Shown here: positions 16,567 through 24,891 of the stretch, in pieces
Position numbering within the stretch: the first letter of the stretch is position 1
Layout: the number at the start of each line of letters is the position of its first letter
Assembly: GCA_002401855.1 (NCBI GenBank)
Contig: NVUH01000012.1
Span: 1-64,000 of the forward strand
Origin: Hyphomicrobiales bacterium
Lineage (GTDB): Bacteria; Pseudomonadota; Alphaproteobacteria; Rhizobiales; OSC116
Direction of reading: 5' to 3'
Length of the DNA: 64,000 nt
The notes under the pieces: model-generated
What the model saw: the letters and a program-made list of their open reading frames with translations, nothing else
Databases searched by the model: none
Told to the model about the DNA's origin: nothing
Program-made: the position numbers and the translations under genes

Positions 16567-17526
16567 ATGATTACATTTATATTTTTTTTACGGCGCATTG
16601 CTTTTTCGTCGGTTACATTATTTGTCGCGAGCATTGTGATTTTTGCGATTATTCAGATATTGCCGGGTGATCCTGCGCAGCTGATTTTGGGCATGAATGC
16701 GCAAGCTGATACATTGGCCGCTTTGCGAGAGCAAATGGGGCTGAATGCGCCGTTTTATAGCCGTTATTTTGAGTGGGTTTTGGGAATTATGGTTGGTGAT
16801 TTTGGCACTAGCTATACTTATTCTGTGCCTGTATCTGAACTGATTTTGGAGCGGTTGTGGATTAGTTTGCCGCTTGCAGTTATGGCTTTGAGCCTTTCGA
16901 CTTTGATTGCGATACCTGCGGGGGTGATTGCGGCTTCGCGGCATAATAAATGGCCTGATGTTTCGATTATGGGGTTTACACAGTTGGGGATTGCAATACC
17001 TAATTTTTGGTTTGCTATGTTGTTGGTGTTGGTATTTGCGATTAAATTGCAGTGGATGCCTGCAGGTGGTTTTGCTGGATGGGATGCGGGGATTGGAGCT
17101 GGAATATTGTCGCTCACCCTGCCCGCGATTGCTTTGGCTTTGCCGCAGGCGTCGATACTCGCGCGGATTATGCGCAGTGCTTTATTGGATGTTTTGGCTG
17201 AGGATTATATGCGGACTGCGCGCGCTAAAGGGCTGACTGAGCGAATGACTTTGTGGCGGCATGGGGTGCGCAATGCGTTTATTCCTGTGTTGACTATTTT
17301 GGGTTTGCAGTTTTCGTTTTTAATTGCGGGAACGATTATTATTGAGAATATTTTTTATCTGCCCGGGCTTGGGCGGTTGATTTTTCAGGCGATTGCGCAG
17401 CGGGATTTGATTGTTTTGCAAGGGCTTGTGTTGTTGTTGGTGGCGGCAGTGATTTTTATCAATCTGCTTGTAGATGCGGCTTATGCGATGGTCGACCCGC
17501 GGATTAAGAGGGCTTATCATGAGTGA
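16567..17526 (+). CDS. Peptide ABC transporter permease, DppB/OppB type
   Basis: A 319-residue inner-membrane protein with six predicted helices. The N-terminal LRRIAFSSVTLFVASIVIF helix and LPGDPA periplasmic motif are typical of DppB. The coupling helix EDYMRTARAKGL meets the ATPase. ATG 16567 is preferred over GTG 16543, which sits in the loop of the preceding stem-loop. It overlaps the next permease by 8 nt. Confidence 0.9.
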   Translation: MITFIFFLRRIAFSSVTLFVASIVIFAIIQILPGDPAQLILGMNAQADTLAALREQMGLNAPFYSRYFEWVLGIMVGDFGTSYTYSVPVSELILERLWISLPLAVMALSLSTLIAIPAGVIAASRHNKWPDVSIMGFTQLGIAIPNFWFAMLLVLVFAIKLQWMPAGGFAGWDAGIGAGILSLTLPAIALALPQASILARIMRSALLDVLAEDYMRTARAKGLTERMTLWRHGVRNAFIPVLTILGLQFSFLIAGTIIIENIFYLPGLGRLIFQAIAQRDLIVLQGLVLLLVAAVIFINLLVDAAYAMVDPRIKRAYHE

Positions 17527-18391
17527 ATTTGATTTTCAGGGTGAGCGCGAGACTTGGGGTGATTTGGGGCGGAAAGCTTTGCGGAATCGTAGCTTTTTTA
17601 TTGGAGCTTTGATCACTGGGTCTGTGTTGTTTATGGCCTTGTTGTCGTTTTTTTGGACGCCGTTTGATGTGACTGCATTGGACATTCCTAATAAATTGCA
17701 TTGGCCTGACGCGGTGAACTGGTTGGGGACTGACCATTTTGGGCGTGATGTGTTTTCTATGTTGATGGTTGGAGCGCGGAACTCTATTGCTGTGGCGATT
17801 GTGGCGGTTAGCATTGGCATGGCAATTGGTGTGCCATTGGGTGCGGCTGCGGCGGCTAGTCGTAGCTGGGGCAGTGATGTGATCATGCGGACTAATGATT
17901 TTATTTTTGCGTTTCCGTCTTTGTTATTGGCTGTGTTGTTTACGGCGATATTTGGACCGAGTGCGATTAATGCAATGATTGCGATTGGGATATTTAACAT
18001 TCCTGTGTTTGCGCGGTTGGCGCATGGTGGGTCTTTGGCTTTGTGGCAGCGGGAATTTATATTGAGTGCGCAGACATCTGGTAAAAGCCGCGTGCGGATT
18101 ACGGTTGAACATATTATGCCGAACTTGCTGAATATTTTGATTGTGCAGGGGACTATTCAGTTTTCACTGGGGATTTTGATTGAGGCGGGGTTGAGTTATT
18201 TGGGGCTGGGTACGCAGCCGCCTGATCCTAGCTGGGGCAAGATGTTGTCTGAGGCGCAGACTATGATGTATTTTGCCTCGTATTTGGCGATTTTTCCTGG
18301 AATTGCGATTGTGTTTGCAGTGCTTGGTTTGAATTTGCTTGGTGATGGTTTGCGGGATATTTTTGACCCTAAATTGCGGCGGGGGCGGTGA
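17519..18391 (+). CDS. Peptide ABC transporter permease, DppC/OppC type
   Basis: A 290-residue inner-membrane protein. An N-terminal cytosolic stretch and first helix (ALRNRSFFIGALITGSVLF) are followed by the LGTDHFGRDVFSMLMVGARNS motif of DppC and by four or five further helices. The coupling segment is around SAQTSGKSRVRITVEHIMPN. ATG 17519 overlaps the end of the previous gene (ATGAGTGA), indicating translational coupling; one base separates it from the ATPase gene. Confidence 0.9.
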   Translation: MSEFDFQGERETWGDLGRKALRNRSFFIGALITGSVLFMALLSFFWTPFDVTALDIPNKLHWPDAVNWLGTDHFGRDVFSMLMVGARNSIAVAIVAVSIGMAIGVPLGAAAAASRSWGSDVIMRTNDFIFAFPSLLLAVLFTAIFGPSAINAMIAIGIFNIPVFARLAHGGSLALWQREFILSAQTSGKSRVRITVEHIMPNLLNILIVQGTIQFSLGILIEAGLSYLGLGTQPPDPSWGKMLSEAQTMMYFASYLAIFPGIAIVFAVLGLNLLGDGLRDIFDPKLRRGR

Positions 18392-18392
18392 T

Positions 18393-20009
18393 ATGAGTTT
18401 GCTTGAAATTAAAAACCTGTGTTTGAGCTTTGGTGATATTGAAATATTGCGGGATATTGACCTGACTATAGAAGCTGGTGAAGCTGTTGGGTTGGTTGGC
18501 GAGTCTGGCTCTGGGAAATCTATTACTAGTTTGGCGGCTATGCGGTTATTGCCGCCGAGTGCTAAGTTGACGGGTGAGATTTTGTTTGACGGTCGGGATT
18601 TGCTGGCTTTGGGTGAGAATGATATGTGCCGTTTGCGCGGGCGGGATATGGCGATGATTTTTCAGGAGCCAATGACGGCTTTGAACCCTGTGAAGAGCAT
18701 TGGTGACCAGATTGCTGAGGGATTGCGGTTTCATTTGGGGATATCGCGTCGGGCGGCTGAGGACAAAGTTTTAAGGTTGTTAGATGAGGTTGGGTTGCCG
18801 CCTGCGCGGTTTTCGCCGCATCGATACCCGCATGAATTATCGGGCGGGCAGCGGCAGCGCGTGGTGATTGCCATTGCCATTGCGATGAACCCAAAATTGC
18901 TGATTGCTGATGAGCCAACTACGGCATTGGATGTGACCACTCAAGCCGTGATATTGGACTTATTGCGGGAATTGGCGGCGGAGCATGATAGTGCTTTATT
19001 GTTGATTACGCATGATTTGGCCGTTGTGGCGCAGATGGTTGACCGCATTGCGGTGATGAAAGATGGAGAAATTGTTGAGCGCGGGAAGACGTTAGAGTTT
19101 TTTCGGGATATGCAGCATCCTTATTCTAAGAAGTTGTTGGCGGCATCTAAGGTAAAACCTAAGACGGTTAGTGAGATTAAGCCTTCGGATAAGCCGTTGA
19201 TGGCGGTGAAGGATTTGACCCGTCAGTACCGACTGCCGCGCCAGAACCTATTTGCGCCGAGCCGTTATTTAAAGGCGGTGAATGATGTTTCGTTTCAGAT
19301 TGAAGCGGGCGAAAGTGTTGGATTGGTTGGCGAGTCTGGGTGTGGGAAATCGACCTTGGCGCGGACATTGTTGGCGTTGAATAAGCCGACTACCGGTAAA
19401 ATTGAGTTTTTGGGTGATGATTTGTTTAGGTTGAGCCGCCACGCGTTGCTTGAGAAAAGACGCAATATGCAAGTGGTGTTTCAGGACCCTTATGGGAGCT
19501 TTAACCCGCGGCATAAGGTTGGGCGATTGGTCGCCGAGCCGTTGCAATTGGTTAAGAATATTAGCAAGCTTGGACGTAATGAACGGGTTGCTGAGGCGCT
19601 GATGCATGTGGGGCTGAAGGCGGAAGATGCGGATAAATATCCGCATGAATTTTCGGGCGGGCAGCGGCAGCGGATTGCGATTGCGCGGGCGATTATCACA
19701 CGACCTAAACTGATTGTGGCTGATGAGCCTGTTTCGGCGTTGGATGTATCTATACGCGAGCAAGTACTTGATCTGTTGAATGAATTGTCGGTTGAGCAAG
19801 GGTTGGCTTATTTGTTTATATCGCATGATTTGCATGTGGTGCGGGCGGTAACGGATCGGGTTTTGGTGATGTATCAGGGGCAAATTGTTGAGCATGGGGC
19901 GACTGCTTCAGTGTTTGATGACCCGCAGCATGAATATACCAAGAAATTATTGGCGGCGACGCCTGATTTGCAGGCGACATTGCAACGCTTAGAGAAAGAA
20001 CGAGTATGA
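18393..20009 (+). CDS. Fused double ATPase of the peptide ABC transporter (DppD-DppF)
   Basis: A 538-residue protein with two complete ABC domains. Domain 1 has GESGSGKS, LSGGQRQR and LLIADEPTTALD; domain 2 has GESGCGKS, FSGGQRQR and LIVADEPVSALD. The domains correspond to DppD and DppF, usually separate. The linker (about residues 255-275) holds few of the cysteines expected for the C-terminal iron-sulfur cluster of DppD. ATG 18393 follows the permease stop by one base. It powers DppBC here and may also serve the second peptide transporter at 24891-28597, which has no ATPase gene. Confidence 0.92.
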   Translation: MSLLEIKNLCLSFGDIEILRDIDLTIEAGEAVGLVGESGSGKSITSLAAMRLLPPSAKLTGEILFDGRDLLALGENDMCRLRGRDMAMIFQEPMTALNPVKSIGDQIAEGLRFHLGISRRAAEDKVLRLLDEVGLPPARFSPHRYPHELSGGQRQRVVIAIAIAMNPKLLIADEPTTALDVTTQAVILDLLRELAAEHDSALLLITHDLAVVAQMVDRIAVMKDGEIVERGKTLEFFRDMQHPYSKKLLAASKVKPKTVSEIKPSDKPLMAVKDLTRQYRLPRQNLFAPSRYLKAVNDVSFQIEAGESVGLVGESGCGKSTLARTLLALNKPTTGKIEFLGDDLFRLSRHALLEKRRNMQVVFQDPYGSFNPRHKVGRLVAEPLQLVKNISKLGRNERVAEALMHVGLKAEDADKYPHEFSGGQRQRIAIARAIITRPKLIVADEPVSALDVSIREQVLDLLNELSVEQGLAYLFISHDLHVVRAVTDRVLVMYQGQIVEHGATASVFDDPQHEYTKKLLAATPDLQATLQRLEKERV

Positions 20010-21457
20010 GTTTTACATTTGATAGCAAACAAATATTTATTGATGGTGCTTGGCGCGATGGGCTGAGCGGTAAATTTGTTGAGTTGGTGGATCCTTCTAC
20101 TGGTGAGATGTTGGCGCTGGTTGCGCGTGGTTCGGCTGCAGATATCGACGCGGCGGTTGTGGCGGCGCAAGCGGCGTTGGACGGCGACTGGGGCGCTATG
20201 ACTGCGGTGGAGCGTGGGCGCGTGTTGGCGAAAATGGGCGAAATTGTGTTGACGCATATTGATGAGTTGGCTGAGATGGAAGCTAAGGACGTTGGAAAAC
20301 CTTTGACGCAGGCGCGTAATGACGTGATTGCGATGGCGCGGTATTTTGAATTTTACGGTGGGGCTTGTGACAAGATACATGGTGACAGCATTCCGTTTAT
20401 GGATGGGTTTACGGTTTATACTTTGCGTGAGCCGCATGGGGTGACGGGGCATATTATACCGTGGAATTACCCGATGCAGATTATTGGGCGTAGTGTTGGC
20501 GCGGCGTTGGCAATGGGCAATGCTGCTGTGTTGAAGCCTGCTGAAGAGGCTTGTTTGACGGCGCTGGCTTTGGGCGAGATTGCGGTTGAGGCTGGATTGC
20601 CTGCGGGGGCTTTGAATATTGTACCCGGGATTGGTAGTGAGGCTGGAGCTGCGTTGACGGCGCATACGGGGGTGCATCATATTAGTTTTACGGGCTCTAA
20701 CGCGGTTGGCACTATGGTGCAGCAATCTGGCGGAGAGCATGTGATACCTGTGACTTTGGAGCTTGGTGGGAAATCGCCGCAAATTGTATTTGATGATGCT
20801 GATTTGGATGCGGCTATGCCGTTTTTGGTTAATGGTGGGATACAGAATGCGGGGCAGACTTGCTCTGCGGCATCGCGGATATTGGTTCAGCGCGGGATTT
20901 ATGATGAAGTTGTTGCGGGTATGGTCGCGCAGTATAAGGCGCTTAAAGTTGGTAATGCGCTGGATGATTTGAATTTGGGGCCGATGATTAGTAAGCGGCA
21001 ACAAGAAATTGTAAAAGGTTATTTGAGCATTGCCAAAACTGATGGGTTACAGATGTTAGCGCAGGGAAGTTATGCTGATGGATTGCCCGAGGGCGGGGCT
21101 TATATATTGCCGACTTTATTTGGTGATGTTTCGCCTGAGCATCGGTTGGCGCAGGAAGAAATTTTTGGCCCAGTTCAGGTGCTCATACCGTTTGATGATG
21201 AGGCCGATGCGGTGCGCATTGCCAATTGTACTGATTTTGGCCTTGTGGCTGGGGTGTGGACTGAGAATGGCGGGCGGCAGTTGCGCATGGCCAAGAAGCT
21301 GCAAGTTGGGCAAGTGTTTATAAATAATTATGGTGCTGCTGGTGGTGTTGAGCTGCCATTTGGCGGAGTAAAAGGTTCTGGGCATGGTCGGGAAAAAGGT
21401 TTTGAGGCTCTGTATGGGTTTTCGGTGACTAAGACTGTGGCGATTAAGCATGGATAA
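20006..21457 (+). CDS. NAD(P)-dependent aldehyde dehydrogenase
   Basis: A 483-residue aldehyde dehydrogenase with the catalytic residues in place: Asn154 (PWNYP), Glu252 (LELGGKSP) and Cys286 (NAGQTCSA). It oxidises an aldehyde to an acid in the cytosol; betaine-aldehyde and amino-aldehyde types are close in overall pattern, but the substrate is not determined. ATG overlaps the ATPase stop (ATGA), so it is part of the peptide-transport operon and probably handles an aldehyde formed from the imported compound. Confidence 0.9.
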   Translation: MSFTFDSKQIFIDGAWRDGLSGKFVELVDPSTGEMLALVARGSAADIDAAVVAAQAALDGDWGAMTAVERGRVLAKMGEIVLTHIDELAEMEAKDVGKPLTQARNDVIAMARYFEFYGGACDKIHGDSIPFMDGFTVYTLREPHGVTGHIIPWNYPMQIIGRSVGAALAMGNAAVLKPAEEACLTALALGEIAVEAGLPAGALNIVPGIGSEAGAALTAHTGVHHISFTGSNAVGTMVQQSGGEHVIPVTLELGGKSPQIVFDDADLDAAMPFLVNGGIQNAGQTCSAASRILVQRGIYDEVVAGMVAQYKALKVGNALDDLNLGPMISKRQQEIVKGYLSIAKTDGLQMLAQGSYADGLPEGGAYILPTLFGDVSPEHRLAQEEIFGPVQVLIPFDDEADAVRIANCTDFGLVAGVWTENGGRQLRMAKKLQVGQVFINNYGAAGGVELPFGGVKGSGHGREKGFEALYGFSVTKTVAIKHG

Positions 21458-21467
21458 GGGAAAAAAT

Positions 21468-22214
21468 ATGAGATTAGATGGAAAAGTGGCCATTGTTACT
21501 GGTGGTGGATCTGGCTTTGGCGAAGGCATTGTGCGCAAATTTGTGGCCGAAGGGGCTAAAGTTGTGGTGGCGGATATTAACGCTGACAATGGCACGAAAG
21601 TTGCGGATTCTTTGGGTGATGCTGGGCTTTATATTGCTGCTGATGTATCGCAAGATGCTGACATGAAGGGTTTGATTGAAGGTACGATTGCCCATTTTGG
21701 CAAACTTGACATTGTTGTTAACAATGCGGGCATGGGGCATGTGCCGCAGCCGCTTGAAGAAGTTAGCGAAGAGCTGTTTGACAATCTGTTTGATGTGAAT
21801 GTGAAGTCGGTATTTTTGGCGGCGCGTTATGCTGTGCCGTATTTTAAAGAGCAAAAATCTGGGGTGTTTTTGAATGTTGCCTCGACGGGTGGGGTTAGCC
21901 CGCGGCCAAATTTGACTTGGTATAATGTGACTAAGGGGGCGATGATTACGGCGACGCGCGGGATGGCTGTTGAGCTTGCGCCGTTTGGCATTCGGAGTAA
22001 TGCGATTAACCCTGTGGCGGGTGAAACGCCGTTGTTGAAAACATTTATGGGCGAGGATACGCCTGAAATTAGGGCTAAATTTTTGAGTAGCATTCCGATT
22101 GGGCGGTTTTCGACCCCTGAGGATATGGGCAATGCTGCGTGTTTTTTATGCTCGGATGAAGCGAGCATGGTGACGGGCGTGGCGATGGAAGTGGATGGCG
22201 GGCGCTGTATTTAA
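21468..22214 (+). CDS. Short-chain dehydrogenase (glucose 1-dehydrogenase-like SDR)
   Basis: A 248-residue classical SDR: TGGGSGFG cofactor loop (residues 11-18), NNAG, NVAST with the catalytic Ser, and YNVTK with Tyr/Lys. The start is ATG 21468 after AAGGGA; the frame open upstream to 21450 lacks a ribosome site. It closes the plus-strand operon after the aldehyde dehydrogenase, and the pair suggests alcohol-to-aldehyde-to-acid oxidation. It converges on the 3-hydroxyisobutyrate dehydrogenase gene with 18 nt between stops. Confidence 0.87.
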   Translation: MRLDGKVAIVTGGGSGFGEGIVRKFVAEGAKVVVADINADNGTKVADSLGDAGLYIAADVSQDADMKGLIEGTIAHFGKLDIVVNNAGMGHVPQPLEEVSEELFDNLFDVNVKSVFLAARYAVPYFKEQKSGVFLNVASTGGVSPRPNLTWYNVTKGAMITATRGMAVELAPFGIRSNAINPVAGETPLLKTFMGEDTPEIRAKFLSSIPIGRFSTPEDMGNAACFLCSDEASMVTGVAMEVDGGRCI

Positions 22215-22232
22215 AGCACCCTCCCCCCAAAA

Positions 22233-23120
22233 CTATTTTTTTGACATGAATTCGAAATAGGCTGAGAAATCTTTATTGTCTAGGCCTGCTTGGCTCATGG
22301 CCTCGTATAGCTCTTTTGCCTTTTGGCCGATTTGGGTATTGACGCCTAGTGATTGGGCGGCATCTGCGGCTAGGCGGAGGTCTTTTAGCATCATGGCGGC
22401 GGCGAAACCCGGTTCGTAATCGTTATTGGCTGGTGTTGTTGGGATGGGGCCTGGGACGGGGCAATAGGTGGTTAGTGACCAGCATTGGCCTGAGGCTTTG
22501 CTTGAAATATCGAATAATTTTTGGCGCTCTAGGCCTAAGGCATCGGCCATTGCAAAAGCTTCGCAGACTGAGATCATTTGGATACCGAGCATCATATTAT
22601 TGCAGATTTTGGCGGCTTGGCCTGTGCCTGATGCGCCTGCGTGGATGATGTTGCCGCCGACGATTTCTAGAATTGGTTGGGCTTTGGCGAAGGCTTCATT
22701 TGAGCCGCCGCACATGAAGGTGAGTGTGCCAGCTGCGGCTGCGGCGACGCCGCCTGAGACGGGGGTATCCATCATTAGCATATTGGCATCGGCTGCGGCT
22801 GATGCGACTTTGCGGGCGGTTTCGACATCTATGGTGGAGCTGTCTAGGAATAGCGTGCCTTGTTTGGCGGCTGAGAGTAGGCCGTTTTCGCCGCAATAGA
22901 CGGCATCGACATGTTTGCCTGCGGGGAGCATGGTGATGACTATTTCGGCATCGATTGTTGCATCTATGGCCGATGAGGCGGGGATGCCGCCGATGGTTTT
23001 GAATGCGGATAGGGCATCGGCTGATAGGTCGAAGCCTGTTACGTGATGGCCTGCTTTTACTAAGTTTGCGGCCATGGGGCTGCCCATGTTGCCTAGGCCT
23101 ATAAAACCGATATTTGTCAT
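22233..23120 (-). CDS. mmsB: 3-hydroxyisobutyrate dehydrogenase
   Basis: A 295-residue beta-hydroxyacid dehydrogenase. GLGNMGSPMA (residues 8-17) binds NAD; DTPVSGGVAAAAAGTLTFM (118-136) is the substrate motif; catalytic Lys171 is in GQAAKICNNM. The C-terminal KDLRLAADAA motif is also typical. It converts 3-hydroxyisobutyrate to methylmalonate semialdehyde in valine breakdown. It shares an operon with an isobutyryl-CoA-dehydrogenase-like enzyme 14 nt upstream, which strengthens the assignment. Close relatives act on tartronate semialdehyde, but the neighbour favours valine. Confidence 0.85.
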   Translation of the reverse strand: MTNIGFIGLGNMGSPMAANLVKAGHHVTGFDLSADALSAFKTIGGIPASSAIDATIDAEIVITMLPAGKHVDAVYCGENGLLSAAKQGTLFLDSSTIDVETARKVASAAADANMLMMDTPVSGGVAAAAAGTLTFMCGGSNEAFAKAQPILEIVGGNIIHAGASGTGQAAKICNNMMLGIQMISVCEAFAMADALGLERQKLFDISSKASGQCWSLTTYCPVPGPIPTTPANNDYEPGFAAAMMLKDLRLAADAAQSLGVNTQIGQKAKELYEAMSQAGLDNKDFSAYFEFMSKK

Positions 23121-23134
23121 TTTTGTTTTTCCCT

Positions 23135-24304
23135 CTATGTGAATAGACTGCCTTGTTCGGCTTTTTCTATCGCTTTGCGGGCGATGATTAAGCGCATGAT
23201 TTCGTTGGTGCCTTCTAGAATGCGGTGGACGCGCAGATCGCGTAATACGCGTTCTATGCCGTATTCTTTTATGTAGCCGTAGCCGCCGTGGATTTGTAGG
23301 GCTTCATCAACAATGTTGAAACAGATGTCGGTAGCGAAGCGTTTGGCCATGGCGCAGGTGTTGGTTTTGTCGGGTGATTTGTCGTCTATGGTTGCGGCGG
23401 CGTTGTAGACCATTAGTTTGGCGGCTTTTAGCTCGGTTAGCATGTCGGCTAGTTTGAATTGTAGGGCTTGGAATTGGTTGAGGTGTTTGCCGAATTGTTG
23501 GCGTTCTTGCATGTGGTTGGCGGCTTGGTTGATGGCCATTTGGGCGCCGCCTAGGGAGCATGCGGCGATGTTGACGCGGCCGCCATCTAGGGCGGCCATG
23601 GCGATTTTGAAGCCTTGGCCTTGTGTGCCTAGCAGGTTTTCGGCGGGGACGCGGACGTTGTCGAAGATGACTTCGGCTGTGGGTTGACTGTTCCAGCCCA
23701 TTTTTTGTTCTTTTGCGCCGAAGGATAGGCCTTCGGAGTTTGCATCTATGAGGATGGCGGACATGGCTTTTGCGCCATCTGCGGGGTTGCCGGTTTTTAG
23801 CATGACTAGGTAGACATCTGACTCGCCTGCGCCTGAGATGAAGGCTTTTGAGCCGTTGATGATGTAATGATCGCCATCGCGTTTGGCGGTGGTTTTGCCT
23901 GCGGCGGCATCGCTGCCTGCGCCAGATTCTGTTAGGCAGTAGGAGGAGAAAAGCTCTAGGGTGGCTAGTTTGGGGATGTATTTTTGGCGGAGTTGATCTG
24001 TGCCGAAACTGTCTATCATCCAGGTGACCATGTTGTGGATGGATAGGTAAGCGGTGGTTGAGGGGCAACCTGTGGCTAATTGTTCAAATATTATGGCGCT
24101 ATCTAGGCGCGACAAGCCTGTGCCGCCGTGGGTTTGGCTGGTGTAGAGGGCGCCGAAGCCTAGGGCGGCGGCTTGGCGGAGGATGTCTTTGGGGAAATGT
24201 TGTTGTTGATCCCATTGGTTGGCGTTCGGGGCGAAATTTTCATCGGCGAAGCTTTTGGCTAGGTCTTTGAATGCTGTTTGATCATCGGTTAAATTGAAAT
24301 CCAT
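23135..24304 (-). CDS. Acyl-CoA dehydrogenase, isobutyryl-CoA dehydrogenase-like
   Basis: A 389-residue FAD enzyme that introduces a double bond into short branched acyl-CoA. Visible motifs: YCLTESGAGSDAA (FAD/substrate site), the IHGGYGYIKEYGIERVLRD segment, and LEGTNEIMR near the C-terminus, where the catalytic Glu of this branch lies. The pairing with 3-hydroxyisobutyrate dehydrogenase suggests valine catabolism. ATG 24304 is chosen because AAAGGGAG precedes it; the open frame to 24322 has none. Two inverted repeats lie in the promoter region. The enoyl-CoA hydratase and 3-hydroxyisobutyryl-CoA hydrolase expected between the two steps are not in this window. Confidence 0.88.
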   Translation of the reverse strand: MDFNLTDDQTAFKDLAKSFADENFAPNANQWDQQQHFPKDILRQAAALGFGALYTSQTHGGTGLSRLDSAIIFEQLATGCPSTTAYLSIHNMVTWMIDSFGTDQLRQKYIPKLATLELFSSYCLTESGAGSDAAAGKTTAKRDGDHYIINGSKAFISGAGESDVYLVMLKTGNPADGAKAMSAILIDANSEGLSFGAKEQKMGWNSQPTAEVIFDNVRVPAENLLGTQGQGFKIAMAALDGGRVNIAACSLGGAQMAINQAANHMQERQQFGKHLNQFQALQFKLADMLTELKAAKLMVYNAAATIDDKSPDKTNTCAMAKRFATDICFNIVDEALQIHGGYGYIKEYGIERVLRDLRVHRILEGTNEIMRLIIARKAIEKAEQGSLFT

Positions 24305-24318
24305 GATAGCTCCCTTTT

Positions 24319-24374
24319 CCATACTTATGGGTATGGTATAGATTCAATTGCTTGTCGTCAATACGCAAGCGTAT
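24319..24374. promoter_or_regulatory. Two inverted repeats upstream of the acyl-CoA dehydrogenase gene
   Basis: CCATAC-N6-GTATGG (24319-24336) and ATACGC-N2-GCGTAT (24361-24374) both contain the half-site GTAT(GG)/ATAC and lie 15-70 nt before the start codon. They resemble operator pairs of TetR- or MarR-like regulators of acyl-CoA genes, but no such regulator gene is in the window. Confidence 0.5.
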
Positions 24375-24378
24375 GGTG

Positions 24379-24891
24379 TTAGTTGCAATTGTATTTTCTG
24401 TAGGCGGCGAAAATGGGTGCGGCGAGTTGGCAGCATTTGATTATGGGGGTGAGTTTGACGTTTTTATATGCGCCATCTGCGTCTAATAGATTGGCAGTGC
24501 CGATGGTTTTGTTGTTTTGGCAAATGGGAATGTTGATCATTGAGCCTAGGCCCATATCGACTAATTTTTGGTAATCTGGGAGGACGGGTTGCATTTCGGC
24601 GGGGGTTGCGGCGCAAAAGGGTGTTGCATTTTCTATGACTTGTACGCTCCACTGGTCTTTGACCATGGGTTTGGTGTCTTCTAATGCGTAGTCACCTTGT
24701 TGGTTTGAGAATAGGCGGATGACATATTCATCGCTTGGGTGGATGACGGTGAAGGTGCATAATTTATGGCCGATGATTTGGTTTAATTGTTGTGATATTT
24801 CGGTGAAGATTGGTTGGAAATCGGCTATGTTTAATGGGTTTGCGGCCAAAATCGATGAGATTTTGGCCGCAATTTCGTTATGTTTTGGCAT
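24379..24891 (-). CDS. Small GAF-domain protein
   Basis: A 170-residue soluble protein with a GAF-like fold pattern: an amphipathic N-terminal helix (about 1-40), then strand-rich segments (CTFTVIHPSDEYVIRLFSN, YQKLVDMGLGSMINIPICQNNKTIGTANLLDAD) typical of ligand-sensing GAF domains. There is no output domain, so it may bind a small molecule and act on partners. Its ATG shares a base with the stop of the upstream peptide-binding gene (TAATG), so its synthesis is coupled to the transporter. The function is unknown; a role in sensing or trapping the imported compound is inferred. Confidence 0.7.
   Translation of the reverse strand: MPKHNEIAAKISSILAANPLNIADFQPIFTEISQQLNQIIGHKLCTFTVIHPSDEYVIRLFSNQQGDYALEDTKPMVKDQWSVQVIENATPFCAATPAEMQPVLPDYQKLVDMGLGSMINIPICQNNKTIGTANLLDADGAYKNVKLTPIIKCCQLAAPIFAAYRKYNCN

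Noticed and set aside
19874..21004. Long open frame antisense to the ATPase and aldehyde dehydrogenase genes
   Set aside because: It is a composition shadow: the product is basic, low-complexity and lacks motifs, while the plus strand encodes two intact, recognisable enzymes.
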